Notes: generated by a model not told the origin, from the letters alone. Positions 7,184-14,122 are shown, counted from the first letter of the stretch. The stretch is 17,264 bases of DNA from Ruminococcus sp. CAG:254 (GCA_000433635.1 HF997878.1:1-17264), one strand, 5' to 3'. Made by a program: numbers and translations.

Positions 7184-8854
7184 ATGTTATCAGATATTGA
7201 AATTGCACAGCAGGCAGAAATGCAAAAAATTCGGGAAGTTGCTGCTGGACTTTCCATTGAAGAAGATGATTTAGAGTACTACGGACACTATAAGGCAAAG
7301 TTGTCAGAATCTCTGTTTCAGAAGTTGGAAGATAAGCCAAATGGTAAGTTGATTCTGGTCACTGCCATCAACCCAACTCCAGCTGGTGAAGGTAAGACAA
7401 CCGTTAGCGTTGGTCTGGCAGATGCTTTGCGTTGCATCGGCAAGAAGTCCGTTGTTGCACTGAGAGAACCGTCTTTAGGCCCTGTTTTCGGCATCAAGGG
7501 CGGTGCTGCTGGTGGCGGTTATTCGCAGGTTGTTCCGATGGAGGACATCAACTTGCACTTTACAGGCGATATGCACGCCATCACCGCAGCCAATAACTTG
7601 CTCTGTGCGATGCTGGACAACCATATGCAGCAGGGCAATGTTCTGCGGATCGACCAGCGGAGAGTGATGTTTAAGCGGGTTCTGGATATGAATGACCGTG
7701 CTTTGCGGAACATTGTCATTGGTCTGGGCGGCAAGGTAGACGGCATTCCACGTTCAGACAGTTTCCAAATTACGGTTGCTTCAGAAGTCATGGCAATTCT
7801 CTGTCTGGCTTCGGATTTGGCAGATATGAAGCGGCGGCTGGGACAGATTTTGGTTGCTTATGATTTGGATGGTAACCCAGTTTATGCAAAGGATTTGGGT
7901 GCAGAAGGTGCAATGACCGCCCTGCTGAAGGATGCCCTGAAACCAAATCTCGTGCAGACACTGGCACATACGCCGGCACTCATTCACGGCGGCCCATTCG
8001 CAAATATTGCACACGGCTGTAACTCTCTGCGTGCAACAAAGCTTGCTTTGAAGTTGGGTGATTACTGCGTAACAGAAGCCGGATTTGGTTCGGATTTGGG
8101 TGCAGAAAAGTTCTTTGATATCAAGTGTCGGTACGGCGGTCTGAAGCCGGATTGTGTCGTATTGGTTGCAACCGTTCGGGCATTGAAGTATAACGGCGGC
8201 GTTCCAAAGACAGAATTGACCACAGAAAATCTGGATGCTCTGAAGAAGGGCATTGTCAACTTGCAGGTACACATTGAAAACATGCAGAAGTATGGTGTTC
8301 CGGTTGTCGTTGCAATCAACCGTTTCCATACCGATACGGAGGCAGAATTGCAATTTGTCAAGGAATTCTGTGCATCGCTGGGTGCATCCTGTGAACTGGC
8401 AGAAGTTTTTGCAAAGGGTGGCGAAGGCGGCAAGGCACTGGCGGAAACCGTTTGCAAGACGATTGAAGAAAAGCCGTCGCAGTTTCATGTATTGTATGAT
8501 ACAGAACAGACCATAGAAGAAAAGGTAAACTGCATCGCAAAGGAAATTTACCGTGCGGATGGTGTGATCTTTACCGCTCCGGCAAAGAAAGCATTGGCTC
8601 AGATTGTAGCATTGGGCTATGATAAGCTGCCGATTTGCGTTGCAAAGACCCAGTATTCTCTGTCTGACGATGCAAGCCAGCTTGGTCATCCGACCGACTT
8701 CAAGATTACCGTTCGGGACGTTACCTTGTCTGCTGGTGCTGGATTTGTGGTTGTTCTGACAGGTAATATTATGACGATGCCAGGTCTGCCGAAAGCTCCG
8801 GCAGCATTGCGGATTGACTGCGACAACAACGGAAATATTACCGGCTTGTTCTAA
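7184..8854 (+). CDS. fhs: Formate-tetrahydrofolate ligase
   Basis: This cytosolic enzyme joins formate to tetrahydrofolate with ATP to make 10-formyl-THF for purine and fMet-tRNA synthesis. The 556-residue length is the family norm. The P-loop TPAGEGKTT (residues 65-73), REPSLGPVFGIKGGAAGGG and the C-terminal TGNIMTMPGLP are diagnostic. ATG 7184 follows AGGAGG (7171-7176) with a 7-base gap; a GTG directly before it is a possible alternative. The start region reads ATGTGATG, so a two-codon ATG-TGA frame overlaps the true start. It is the first gene of an operon with the DUF6440 gene, tsaE and tsaB. A single-carbon role is general metabolism here; nothing in the window indicates acetogenesis. 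Confidence 0.97.
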   Translation: MLSDIEIAQQAEMQKIREVAAGLSIEEDDLEYYGHYKAKLSESLFQKLEDKPNGKLILVTAINPTPAGEGKTTVSVGLADALRCIGKKSVVALREPSLGPVFGIKGGAAGGGYSQVVPMEDINLHFTGDMHAITAANNLLCAMLDNHMQQGNVLRIDQRRVMFKRVLDMNDRALRNIVIGLGGKVDGIPRSDSFQITVASEVMAILCLASDLADMKRRLGQILVAYDLDGNPVYAKDLGAEGAMTALLKDALKPNLVQTLAHTPALIHGGPFANIAHGCNSLRATKLALKLGDYCVTEAGFGSDLGAEKFFDIKCRYGGLKPDCVVLVATVRALKYNGGVPKTELTTENLDALKKGIVNLQVHIENMQKYGVPVVVAINRFHTDTEAELQFVKEFCASLGASCELAEVFAKGGEGGKALAETVCKTIEEKPSQFHVLYDTEQTIEEKVNCIAKEIYRADGVIFTAPAKKALAQIVALGYDKLPICVAKTQYSLSDDASQLGHPTDFKITVRDVTLSAGAGFVVVLTGNIMTMPGLPKAPAALRIDCDNNGNITGLF

Positions 8855-8874
8855 ACGAAAGGAGGATTCATGTG

Positions 8875-9084
8875 ATGGAATCCAATCGTTTTGTGAAACT
8901 TTATAAGCAGGGCAGCACACTGGGCAGCAGCTATCTGGAAATCTGGGTAGACCGGGAAACAGGTGTGCAATATCTGTATCGAATGAACGGTTATAGCGGC
9001 GGTTTTACACCGCTGCTCGACCGGGATGGAAAACCATTGCTTGCATCAGCAGAGGAGATGGAACAGCCATGCAAAAAATCGTAA
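8875..9084 (+). CDS. Small DUF6440 family protein
   Basis: This 69-residue soluble protein has no signal peptide or membrane segment. It carries the DUF6440 pattern: FVKLYKQG near the N-terminus, EIWVDRETGVQYLYR in the middle and GGFTPLLDRDGKP near the end. Members look like small compact beta proteins; the function is unknown. GGAGG (8861-8865) serves ATG 8875 or the adjacent in-frame GTG 8872. An ATG-TGA pair (8870-8875) again overlaps the start. The gene begins 20 bases after fhs and overlaps tsaE by 16 bases, so it is probably cotranscribed and translationally coupled with them. Confidence 0.85.
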   Translation: MESNRFVKLYKQGSTLGSSYLEIWVDRETGVQYLYRMNGYSGGFTPLLDRDGKPLLASAEEMEQPCKKS

Positions 9085-9557
9085 TCCAAACACACTCTGC
9101 GGCAGAAACCATGCAGCTGGCAGAACAGATGGGTTCGCTGCTGCAAGCCGGCGACTGCATCGCCTATTTTGGCGGTCTGGGTGCTGGAAAAACCACGTTT
9201 ACCCGTGGCTTAGCAAAAGGCATGGGGTTGCCGGATGAAGTCGCTTCCCCGACGTTTGCGATTGTCAACGAGTATCATGGAACAGGAGCACTGTCCCTTT
9301 ATCATTTCGATATGTATCGGATTATCGGGGCAGAATCGCTGGAAACCACAGGGTTCTATGATTATCCGTTGGAGGAAAATGTATTTGCCATTGAATGGGC
9401 AGAAAATATTGCAGATTGTCTGCCGGAAAATCGGATTGCAGTGACGATTGAACCGCTTTCCGAAACCGACCGGCAGATTACCATAGAAGGAGGCACACGT
9501 TTTGCGGTACTTGGGCATGGACACTTCGGGCAGTGTGGCAGCAGTTGCACTGTATGA
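9069..9557 (+). CDS. tsaE: tRNA t6A biosynthesis ATPase TsaE
   Basis: TsaE is the P-loop ATPase that works with TsaB and TsaD to make N6-threonylcarbamoyladenosine at position 37 of ANN-decoding tRNAs. The 162-residue protein shows Walker A GGLGAGKTT (35-43), SPTF (60-63), HFDMYR (79-84) and EWAE (109-112), all standard for the family. AGAGGAGA (9051-9058) is the ribosome binding site, inside the DUF6440 gene. The last 18 codons overlap the start of tsaB in another frame, giving a Cys- and His-containing tail (GHGHFGQCGSSC) that is probably not conserved. tsaD is not in this window. Confidence 0.95.
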   Translation: MQKIVIQTHSAAETMQLAEQMGSLLQAGDCIAYFGGLGAGKTTFTRGLAKGMGLPDEVASPTFAIVNEYHGTGALSLYHFDMYRIIGAESLETTGFYDYPLEENVFAIEWAENIADCLPENRIAVTIEPLSETDRQITIEGGTRFAVLGHGHFGQCGSSCTV

Positions 9558-10182
9558 TACCGAACAGGATCTCTTTCTTTCTCAGCAAAGCTTATATACC
9601 AAAAAAACACATTCACAGGTGATTTTACCGCTGGTAGAACGCACCTTGCAGGACTGCGGACTGACGGCAGCAGATTTAGACGGCATTGCTGTTGCAGTTG
9701 GGCCAGGTTCTTATACGGGTTTACGAATTGGCGTTGCAGCCGTAAAGGCGATGACATTCGCTCTGCAATTGCCTTGCTTCGGCATTTCTACGCTGGAGGC
9801 TCTCGCTTATCAGGCAGCAACTGCAAACGGGCTGTGCAGTGCTGTGATGAAAGCACGGCAGAACCTTGTCTATGCAGGGCTGTATCAGAATCAGAATGGA
9901 ATATTGCAGAATCTTGTTCCGGATGGACTGTATGAACAGACAGAATGGCAGCAAATTCTTGAGCAGCAGCAAGCTCCGGTACTGGTAACAGGGGATGCAG
10001 CCGCTTCATTTAAAACGGAGCAGGTACAGCTTGCACCGGCATCGGTTCGGCTGCAAAACGCAACGGGCTTGTGTCTGGCGGCTTGTCATCACGAACCGCA
10101 GACTCCAGAACAGCTGGAAGCAAATTATTTGCAGCTGGTAAAAGCAGAAAAAGACCGCCAAATGCAGCAGAAACAAGCATAA
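9502..10182 (+). CDS. tsaB: tRNA t6A biosynthesis protein TsaB
   Basis: TsaB is the ASKHA-fold partner of TsaD in t6A synthesis. The 226-residue protein begins MRYLGMDTSG, which matches the family N-terminus, and contains GPGSYTGLRIG (67-77), the most conserved stretch. The start codon is TTG at 9502: AAGGAGG (9487-9493) sits 8 bases upstream and there is no ATG in a suitable position. The start lies 56 bases inside tsaE, an unusually long overlap that implies coupled translation. No clear terminator follows, and the next gene has its own promoter. Confidence 0.94.
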   Translation: MRYLGMDTSGSVAAVALYDTEQDLFLSQQSLYTKKTHSQVILPLVERTLQDCGLTAADLDGIAVAVGPGSYTGLRIGVAAVKAMTFALQLPCFGISTLEALAYQAATANGLCSAVMKARQNLVYAGLYQNQNGILQNLVPDGLYEQTEWQQILEQQQAPVLVTGDAAASFKTEQVQLAPASVRLQNATGLCLAACHHEPQTPEQLEANYLQLVKAEKDRQMQQKQA

Positions 10183-10238
10183 ACCAGCATTGCAAACGAA
10201 ATTTTCCGCTTGTTACATAAAATTTCATCGGATGCCGC

Positions 10239-10267
10239 TTGCATTTTTTGTGTATTTGTGCTATACT
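10239..10267 (+). promoter_or_regulatory. Sigma-A promoter of rpiB-upp
   Basis: TTGCAT (10239-10244), a 17-base spacer and TATACT (10262-10267) precede rpiB by about 60 bases. Confidence 0.8.
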
Positions 10268-10329
10268 AAGAATATTCACTGCGAAAATATCCATATATTT
10301 TTACAGGAAGGAAAAAGAGGTGTACCATC

Positions 10330-10770
10330 ATGAAAATTTGGATCGGTTGTGATCATGCTGGGTATCCGATGAAGTTGGAAGTTCTCGCCATGTTGCAGGA
10401 ACAGGGATATACAGTAGAAGATATGGGCTGTGACGGCAGCCGTGCAGATTATCCGGAAATTGCGGCAGCAGTCGGCAAGGAAGTTGCTGCAAATCCAGCG
10501 GATAAGGGCATTTTGATTTGCGGAACGGGCATTGGCATGTCCATTGCTGCCAATAAAATCCGTGGCGTACGGGCAGCACTGTGTGCAGACCATTTTTCTG
10601 CAAAGTATACACGGCTGCATAATGATGCCAATATTATTTGCATGGGTGCAAGAACGCTCGGCAGCGGTGTCGCATTGGAACTCGTAGACTTGTTTTTACA
10701 TACACCGTTTGAAGGCGGTCGGCATGAAAAGCGGGTTGCGATGATTAAAGACTTAGAAAACAACTTTTAA
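10330..10770 (+). CDS. rpiB: Ribose-5-phosphate isomerase B
   Basis: RpiB interconverts ribose 5-phosphate and ribulose 5-phosphate in the pentose phosphate pathway. The protein has 146 residues, normal for the family. It shows CDHAG (7-11), the CGTGIGMSIAANK loop with the catalytic Cys64, and LHNDANIICMGAR (96-108). Related galactose-6-phosphate isomerase subunits share the fold, but the single gene and the complete CGTGIGMS motif favour RpiB. AGAGGTG (10316-10322) is the likely ribosome binding site. It lies 20 bases ahead of upp; ribose 5-phosphate leads to PRPP, the cosubstrate of Upp, so the pairing is metabolically sensible. Confidence 0.93.
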   Translation: MKIWIGCDHAGYPMKLEVLAMLQEQGYTVEDMGCDGSRADYPEIAAAVGKEVAANPADKGILICGTGIGMSIAANKIRGVRAALCADHFSAKYTRLHNDANIICMGARTLGSGVALELVDLFLHTPFEGGRHEKRVAMIKDLENNF

Positions 10771-10790
10771 CTACAGGAGGAACTTACGTT

Positions 10791-11417
10791 ATGGCATTAC
10801 ACATTGTAACACATCCGTTGGTGCAGCACAAACTTTCTCTGATGCGGAATAAGGGCACTGGCGTAAAGGAATTTCGGGAACTGACAGAAGAAACGGCAAT
10901 GCTGATTTGCTATGAAGCAATGCGGGATTTGCCGCTCAAGACCGTAAAGCTGGAAACCCCACAGGGCTGGTCGGAAACCAAGATTATTTCTGGTAAGAAG
11001 CTGGCATTTGTACCGATTCTGCGGGCTGGTCTGGGACTGATTGAGGGTGTAACCTCTTTGATTCCGGCTGCAAAAATCGGACACATCGGTATTTTCTGCG
11101 AACCGGGTACACATGACGCTGTAAAGTATTATTCTAAGATGCCGGATGATATTCAGGAACGGGAAGTTGTTGTGATTGATGCGATGCTCGCAACGGGCAG
11201 CTCTGCAATCGCAGCCATTCAGGATTTGAAGGATATGGGCGTGAAGAACATCAAGTTCTTGTGCATTCTTTGCAGCCCAGAGGGCAAGAACGCTCTGGAA
11301 GCAGCACATCCGGATGTTGACATTTTCTGTGCTGGCATGGATGAAGGCTTGAACGAAGATGGTTATATTGTTCCGGGTCTGGGCGATGCTGGCGACCGGA
11401 TGTTTGGTACAAAGTAA
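10791..11417 (+). CDS. upp: Uracil phosphoribosyltransferase
   Basis: Upp salvages uracil to UMP using PRPP in the cytosol. The 208-residue protein starts at ATG 10791 after AGGAGG (10775-10780). The PRPP loop reads VVVIDAMLATGSSA (126-139), where most family members have DPMLATGGS, and the uracil-binding C-terminus YIVPGLGDAGDRMFGT (192-207) is canonical. LRAGLG (78-83) is the other conserved segment. Cotranscribed with rpiB and ended by a strong terminator. The loop changes are conservative enough that activity is expected. Confidence 0.97.
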   Translation: MALHIVTHPLVQHKLSLMRNKGTGVKEFRELTEETAMLICYEAMRDLPLKTVKLETPQGWSETKIISGKKLAFVPILRAGLGLIEGVTSLIPAAKIGHIGIFCEPGTHDAVKYYSKMPDDIQEREVVVIDAMLATGSSAIAAIQDLKDMGVKNIKFLCILCSPEGKNALEAAHPDVDIFCAGMDEGLNEDGYIVPGLGDAGDRMFGTK

Positions 11418-11440
11418 GCAACTTTTTTGAAAAAATGAGA

Positions 11441-11476
11441 AACTGCCTTGCCGATTTCTGCGGCAGGGCAGTTTTT
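11441..11476 (+). terminator. Intrinsic terminator after upp
   Basis: A 13-bp stem (11441-11453 with 11461-11473) has a 7-nt loop and runs into a 5-T tract. It begins 23 bases after the upp stop and ends just before the next gene, which has no obvious promoter of its own and may depend on read-through. Confidence 0.9.
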
Positions 11477-11501
11477 GTAGAAAGTGGGGGATGAGAAGCG
11501 G

Positions 11502-12242
11502 ATGTCTTTTTTTACGGCACAAGAACAAATGCCGGCTGGAAAAGGGTTTGCCCTGTTTCACGGACAGCATGTTGCCATTCTGCTGCTGATTGGTGGGGTG
11601 TTGGCGTGCGGTGTCTGGCGGTATCGCAAAAGTGTGCATCGGAACGCTTGGCGGTGGGGCATTGTCATGACACTTTGTCTGCTGGAGGTCTTGAAACAAG
11701 TTGTTCTGTTGACCACGCATCAATTCGGGAAGCAATATTTGCCGTTTGACCTCTGCGGCATTTCTATTTTGTTCTGTCTGTTGGAAATCTGGAAACCGTG
11801 TGCCTATTTTGGGGAGTTGCTGTATAGCTTGTCCTTGCCGGGGACGTTGTTGGCACTGTTTTTCCCGAACTGGAATCGGCTGCCGCTGTGGAACTTTTTC
11901 TGTATCCATAGTTTTTTATTTCATACGCTGCTGTTGTTGCTGCCTGTATTGCTGTTGGCGGACGGAACGCTGCAACCAAATTGGAAACGGCTGCCGCTGT
12001 CGTTTCTGACACTGGCAGCGTGTAGCGTGGTGGTTGCATGGCTGAACCGATTGTGGGGGACAAACTTTTTCTTTCTCTCGCAGCCGTCAAAAGGTTCGCC
12101 GCTGGTCTGGTTTGCGGACTGGTTCGGAGCATCACTTTATTGGATTGGATTTCCCATTTTAATTGTCATCATCTGGGTGCTGTTGTATGTGCCTGTTGGA
12201 ATTTTTCAGCATCGAAAACAGAAAAGCAGGAGTTGTTCGTAA
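11502..12242 (+). CDS. YwaF/TMEM164-like integral membrane protein (TIGR02206-type)
   Basis: The 246-residue protein is very hydrophobic, with about six or seven membrane segments, short connecting loops and a basic C-terminal tail (HRKQKSR). The N-terminal FHGQHVAIL, the QYLPFDLCGISILF segment and FCIHSFLFHTLLLLLPVLLL resemble the bacterial YwaF family related to TMEM164. Its role is unknown to me. I chose ATG 11502, whose product starts MSFFTAQEQM; a GTG at 11484 in the same frame sits in the preceding terminator's trailing sequence without a ribosome binding site. The end of the gene overlaps a bidirectional terminator. The membrane nature is certain; the family call is from motif memory. 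Confidence 0.75.
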   Translation: MSFFTAQEQMPAGKGFALFHGQHVAILLLIGGVLACGVWRYRKSVHRNAWRWGIVMTLCLLEVLKQVVLLTTHQFGKQYLPFDLCGISILFCLLEIWKPCAYFGELLYSLSLPGTLLALFFPNWNRLPLWNFFCIHSFLFHTLLLLLPVLLLADGTLQPNWKRLPLSFLTLAACSVVVAWLNRLWGTNFFFLSQPSKGSPLVWFADWFGASLYWIGFPILIVIIWVLLYVPVGIFQHRKQKSRSCS

Positions 12243-12265
12243 TCTTGAACCGCTCCTGCTTTTTT
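12222..12265. terminator. Bidirectional terminator between convergent genes
   Basis: AAGCAGGAG (12224-12232) pairs with CTCCTGCTT (12253-12261), and the helix continues with GTTC/GAAC (12235-12238 with 12247-12250). T runs follow on the plus strand (12260-12265) and on the minus strand (TTTT from the A run at 12222-12225), so it can end both the membrane protein and nitroreductase transcripts. Confidence 0.88.
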
Positions 12266-12292
12266 ATTGAAAAAAATAAAATTAGAATAACA

Positions 12293-12817
12293 TTAGAAGG
12301 TTTCGTATGTGACTGTTTCTGACAGCGGTTTCCGCAGTTCTTCAGTATCGTGCCGTTCCGGAGATTTCCACGCATCATCAGTGTAACCCAATGCTAAGAT
12401 GTTGACGGGTCTGTAATTATCCGGAATGTGGAATTCTTTCCGTGCAATTTCCGGCCAGAACCGACAAATCCAGAGAGAAGCAACGTCTTTTTCTGTTGCT
12501 GCTAAAATCATGTGGCTGGTTACGATGGTTGCATCAATATCCGCAATGTTGAAATCATCGCCCTGTCTTGTCCAGGCAGCATCCGGTTCCGTGCAGATAA
12601 TCAGAACGGTCTGTGCGTTGTAGAACTTCGTAACCTGTTTCATTTTGGCAAGTCCTTCTTTGGAGCGAACGACTAAAATATGCTGCGGCTGTTTGTTGAC
12701 ACCGGTCGGGGCAACTCTGCCCGCTTCAAGGATGTACTGCAAGGTTTCTTCCGGCACTTGCTGGTCATTAAAGTTCCGGCAGGAACAGCGTTTTTTTGCA
12801 AGCTCTAAAAATGACAT
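12293..12817 (-). CDS. Nitroreductase family flavoprotein
   Basis: The 174-residue protein is typical of small FMN-dependent nitroreductases, which form homodimers and reduce quinones, nitro compounds or related substrates with NAD(P)H. The N-terminal RCSCRNF (the R-x-S-x-R-x-F FMN phosphate-binding pattern), EAGRVAPTGVNKQPQHILVV, and the C-terminal PVNILALGYTDD segment are family marks. AGGAGGT precedes the start on the minus strand (GGAGG at 12826-12830). The physiological substrate cannot be read from the sequence. It has its own consensus promoter and is divergent from the pst operon. Confidence 0.93.
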   Translation of the reverse strand: MSFLELAKKRCSCRNFNDQQVPEETLQYILEAGRVAPTGVNKQPQHILVVRSKEGLAKMKQVTKFYNAQTVLIICTEPDAAWTRQGDDFNIADIDATIVTSHMILAATEKDVASLWICRFWPEIARKEFHIPDNYRPVNILALGYTDDAWKSPERHDTEELRKPLSETVTYETF

Positions 12818-12852
12818 GGTGAAAACCTCCTGTAAATGATTGAGATGCCCTT

Positions 12853-12881
12853 ATTATAACATAGCTTGGTTGGATTTTCAA
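12853..12881 (-). promoter_or_regulatory. Sigma-A promoter of the nitroreductase gene
   Basis: On the minus strand TTGAAA (12876-12881) and TATAAT (12853-12858) are 17 bases apart; the leader is about 30 bases. Confidence 0.85.
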
Positions 12882-12891
12882 GTGTGAGAAC

Positions 12892-12933
12892 GTAAAATCT
12901 GGCATTTTACAAAAACAACCTGCATACGGTTGT
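12892..12933. repeat. Two adjacent inverted repeats between divergent promoters
   Basis: GTAAAAT/ATTTTAC (12892-12898 with 12904-12910, 5-base loop) and ACAACC/GGTTGT (12915-12920 with 12928-12933, 7-base loop) lie side by side just upstream of the nitroreductase -35. They could be operators. Neither has a convincing U tract arrangement for a gene that ends here, so I do not call them terminators. Confidence 0.45.
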
Positions 12934-13017
12934 CATTTTCCGGTTATCCTATGAAAAACGCTCAATTTTCAAGCAATTTCAGGCAAAAACAGCTGCAAAA
13001 ACGGCAATCGTAAAAAC

Positions 13018-13078
13018 TTAACAAACTATGTTAACCCATGCAAACCGGCTGTTTTTGATGTTTAACCTCGATTTAACA
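13018..13078 (+). promoter_or_regulatory. Putative PhoP box array upstream of pstS
   Basis: TTAACA-like hexamers occur at 13018 (TTAACA), 13031 (TTAACC), 13062 (TTAACC) and 13073 (TTAACA). The last two are spaced by 11 bases, the helical period of PhoP direct repeats in Firmicutes, and the one at 13018 is in phase with them (44 and 55 bases). They end 10 bases before the inferred -35. This matches phosphate-starvation activation; the regulator genes are not in the window. Confidence 0.6.
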
Positions 13079-13087
13079 TTCCCGTGG

Positions 13088-13116
13088 TGATACAATTTAC
13101 AGGGGATTGCTATAAT
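13088..13116 (+). promoter_or_regulatory. Promoter of the pst operon with weak -35
   Basis: TATAAT (13111-13116) is a perfect -10. The hexamer 17 bases upstream is TGATAC (13088-13093), a poor -35, as expected where an activator bound at the preceding repeats recruits RNA polymerase. The leader would be about 67 bases. Confidence 0.65.
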
Positions 13117-13189
13117 GAGAGTGTTCCGAAAGAAAAGAACAGAAATTTGAAAAACACGTTTGCAGAAAATGAAATGGAGTGTATGAATC

Positions 13190-14071
13190 ATGATGAAAAT
13201 GAACTGGAAAAAGACCGTTGGAATGTTGGCAGGAATGGCAGTGCTGGGAGCTGCTCTGACAGGCTGCGGCAATTCTGCCGGAGGTGCAACGGGTGCGATT
13301 AGCGTTGTTTCCAGAGAAGATGGCTCTGGTACACGGGGTGCATTTGTAGAACTGTGTGGCGTAGAAGATGCAGACGGAAACGATGCAACCGTTTCTTCCG
13401 CTGAAATCACCAACAGCACTGCTGTTATGATGCAGACGGTTGAGGGCAATGCCTCCGCAATCGGCTACATTTCTATGGGTTCTCTGGGCAAGAATGACAA
13501 AATTAAAGCTGTTCAGATTAACGGCGTAGATGCAACACCAGCGAATGTTTCCAACGGCAGCTATGTGGTTTCCCGTCCGTTTAACATCGTTACCAAGAGC
13601 GATGGTGTCAGCGATGCTGCACAGGATTTCATCAACTATATTTTGAGCGATGAAGGACAGGCAATTGTGGAACAGGAAGATTTCATTAAAACAGATGCAA
13701 CGGGTGCATACAAGTCCAACGGTACAACTGGGAAAACCATTTCCGTTGCAGGTTCTTCTTCTGTAACACCGGTTATGCAGGTGCTGGCAGAAAAGTATGA
13801 AGCAGTCAGCGGCAACAAGGTAGAAGTCAACCAGAGTGACTCTTCCACGGGTGTTTCCTCTGCAATTGATGGTACTTGTGATATTGGTATGGCATCCAGA
13901 GAACTGAAAGATTCGGAAACCTCGCAGGGTGTTGTTTCCACAGTCATTGCAGTCGATGGGATTGCAGTCATTGTCAACAGTGAAAACACTGTTACGAATC
14001 TGACATTGGATCAGGTTGGACAGATTTATAAGGGCGAACTGACAGAATGGTCACAGGTGACAGCACAATAA
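13190..14071 (+). CDS. pstS: Phosphate-binding lipoprotein PstS, circularly permuted
   Basis: This is the extracellular phosphate receptor of the PstSCAB importer. The 293-residue protein has a lipoprotein signal with lipobox LTGC (Cys26) and then a short linker. The segment that is normally C-terminal comes first: SREDGSGTRG (41-50), the AIGYISMGSLG stretch, SRPF and the DEGQAIVEQEDF helix. The normally N-terminal segment comes second: ISVAGSSSVTPVM (184-196), ASRELKD (235-241), DGIAVIVN, and NLTLDQVGQIYKGELTEWSQV at the end. In ordinary PstS the order is reversed, with the break here exactly between the EWSQV end and the SVVSREDGSGT start. All phosphate-binding motifs remain. The start is one of ATG 13190, 13193 or 13199; only a weak GGAG (13176-13179) precedes. 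First gene of pstSCAB-phoU with a PhoP-like box upstream. Confidence 0.93.
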   Translation: MMKMNWKKTVGMLAGMAVLGAALTGCGNSAGGATGAISVVSREDGSGTRGAFVELCGVEDADGNDATVSSAEITNSTAVMMQTVEGNASAIGYISMGSLGKNDKIKAVQINGVDATPANVSNGSYVVSRPFNIVTKSDGVSDAAQDFINYILSDEGQAIVEQEDFIKTDATGAYKSNGTTGKTISVAGSSSVTPVMQVLAEKYEAVSGNKVEVNQSDSSTGVSSAIDGTCDIGMASRELKDSETSQGVVSTVIAVDGIAVIVNSENTVTNLTLDQVGQIYKGELTEWSQVTAQ

Positions 14072-14107
14072 GACAGCATCGAAACGGTTTTCTTCCGGCT
14101 GTCTTTT
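14070..14107 (+). terminator. Intercistronic hairpin between pstS and pstC
   Basis: AAGACAGC (14070-14077) pairs perfectly with GCTGTCTT (14098-14105) around a 20-base loop that can fold further (GAAA with TTTC). Only four T follow before the pstC ribosome binding site. It starts at the pstS stop codon. It is best read as a partial terminator or mRNA-stabilising hairpin that yields more PstS than permease. Confidence 0.65.
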
Positions 14108-14122
14108 AGGAGGAACGAAGAT

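Noticed and set aside
13084..13302. Small frame overlapping the pstS start
   Set aside because: It runs through the pst promoter and signal-peptide region in another frame and has no family resemblance.
13190..14071. PstS reversal as a frameshift, gene fusion or tandem duplication
   Set aside because: There is one continuous frame, each half occurs once and is complete, the length is normal for PstS, and the flanking operon is in order.
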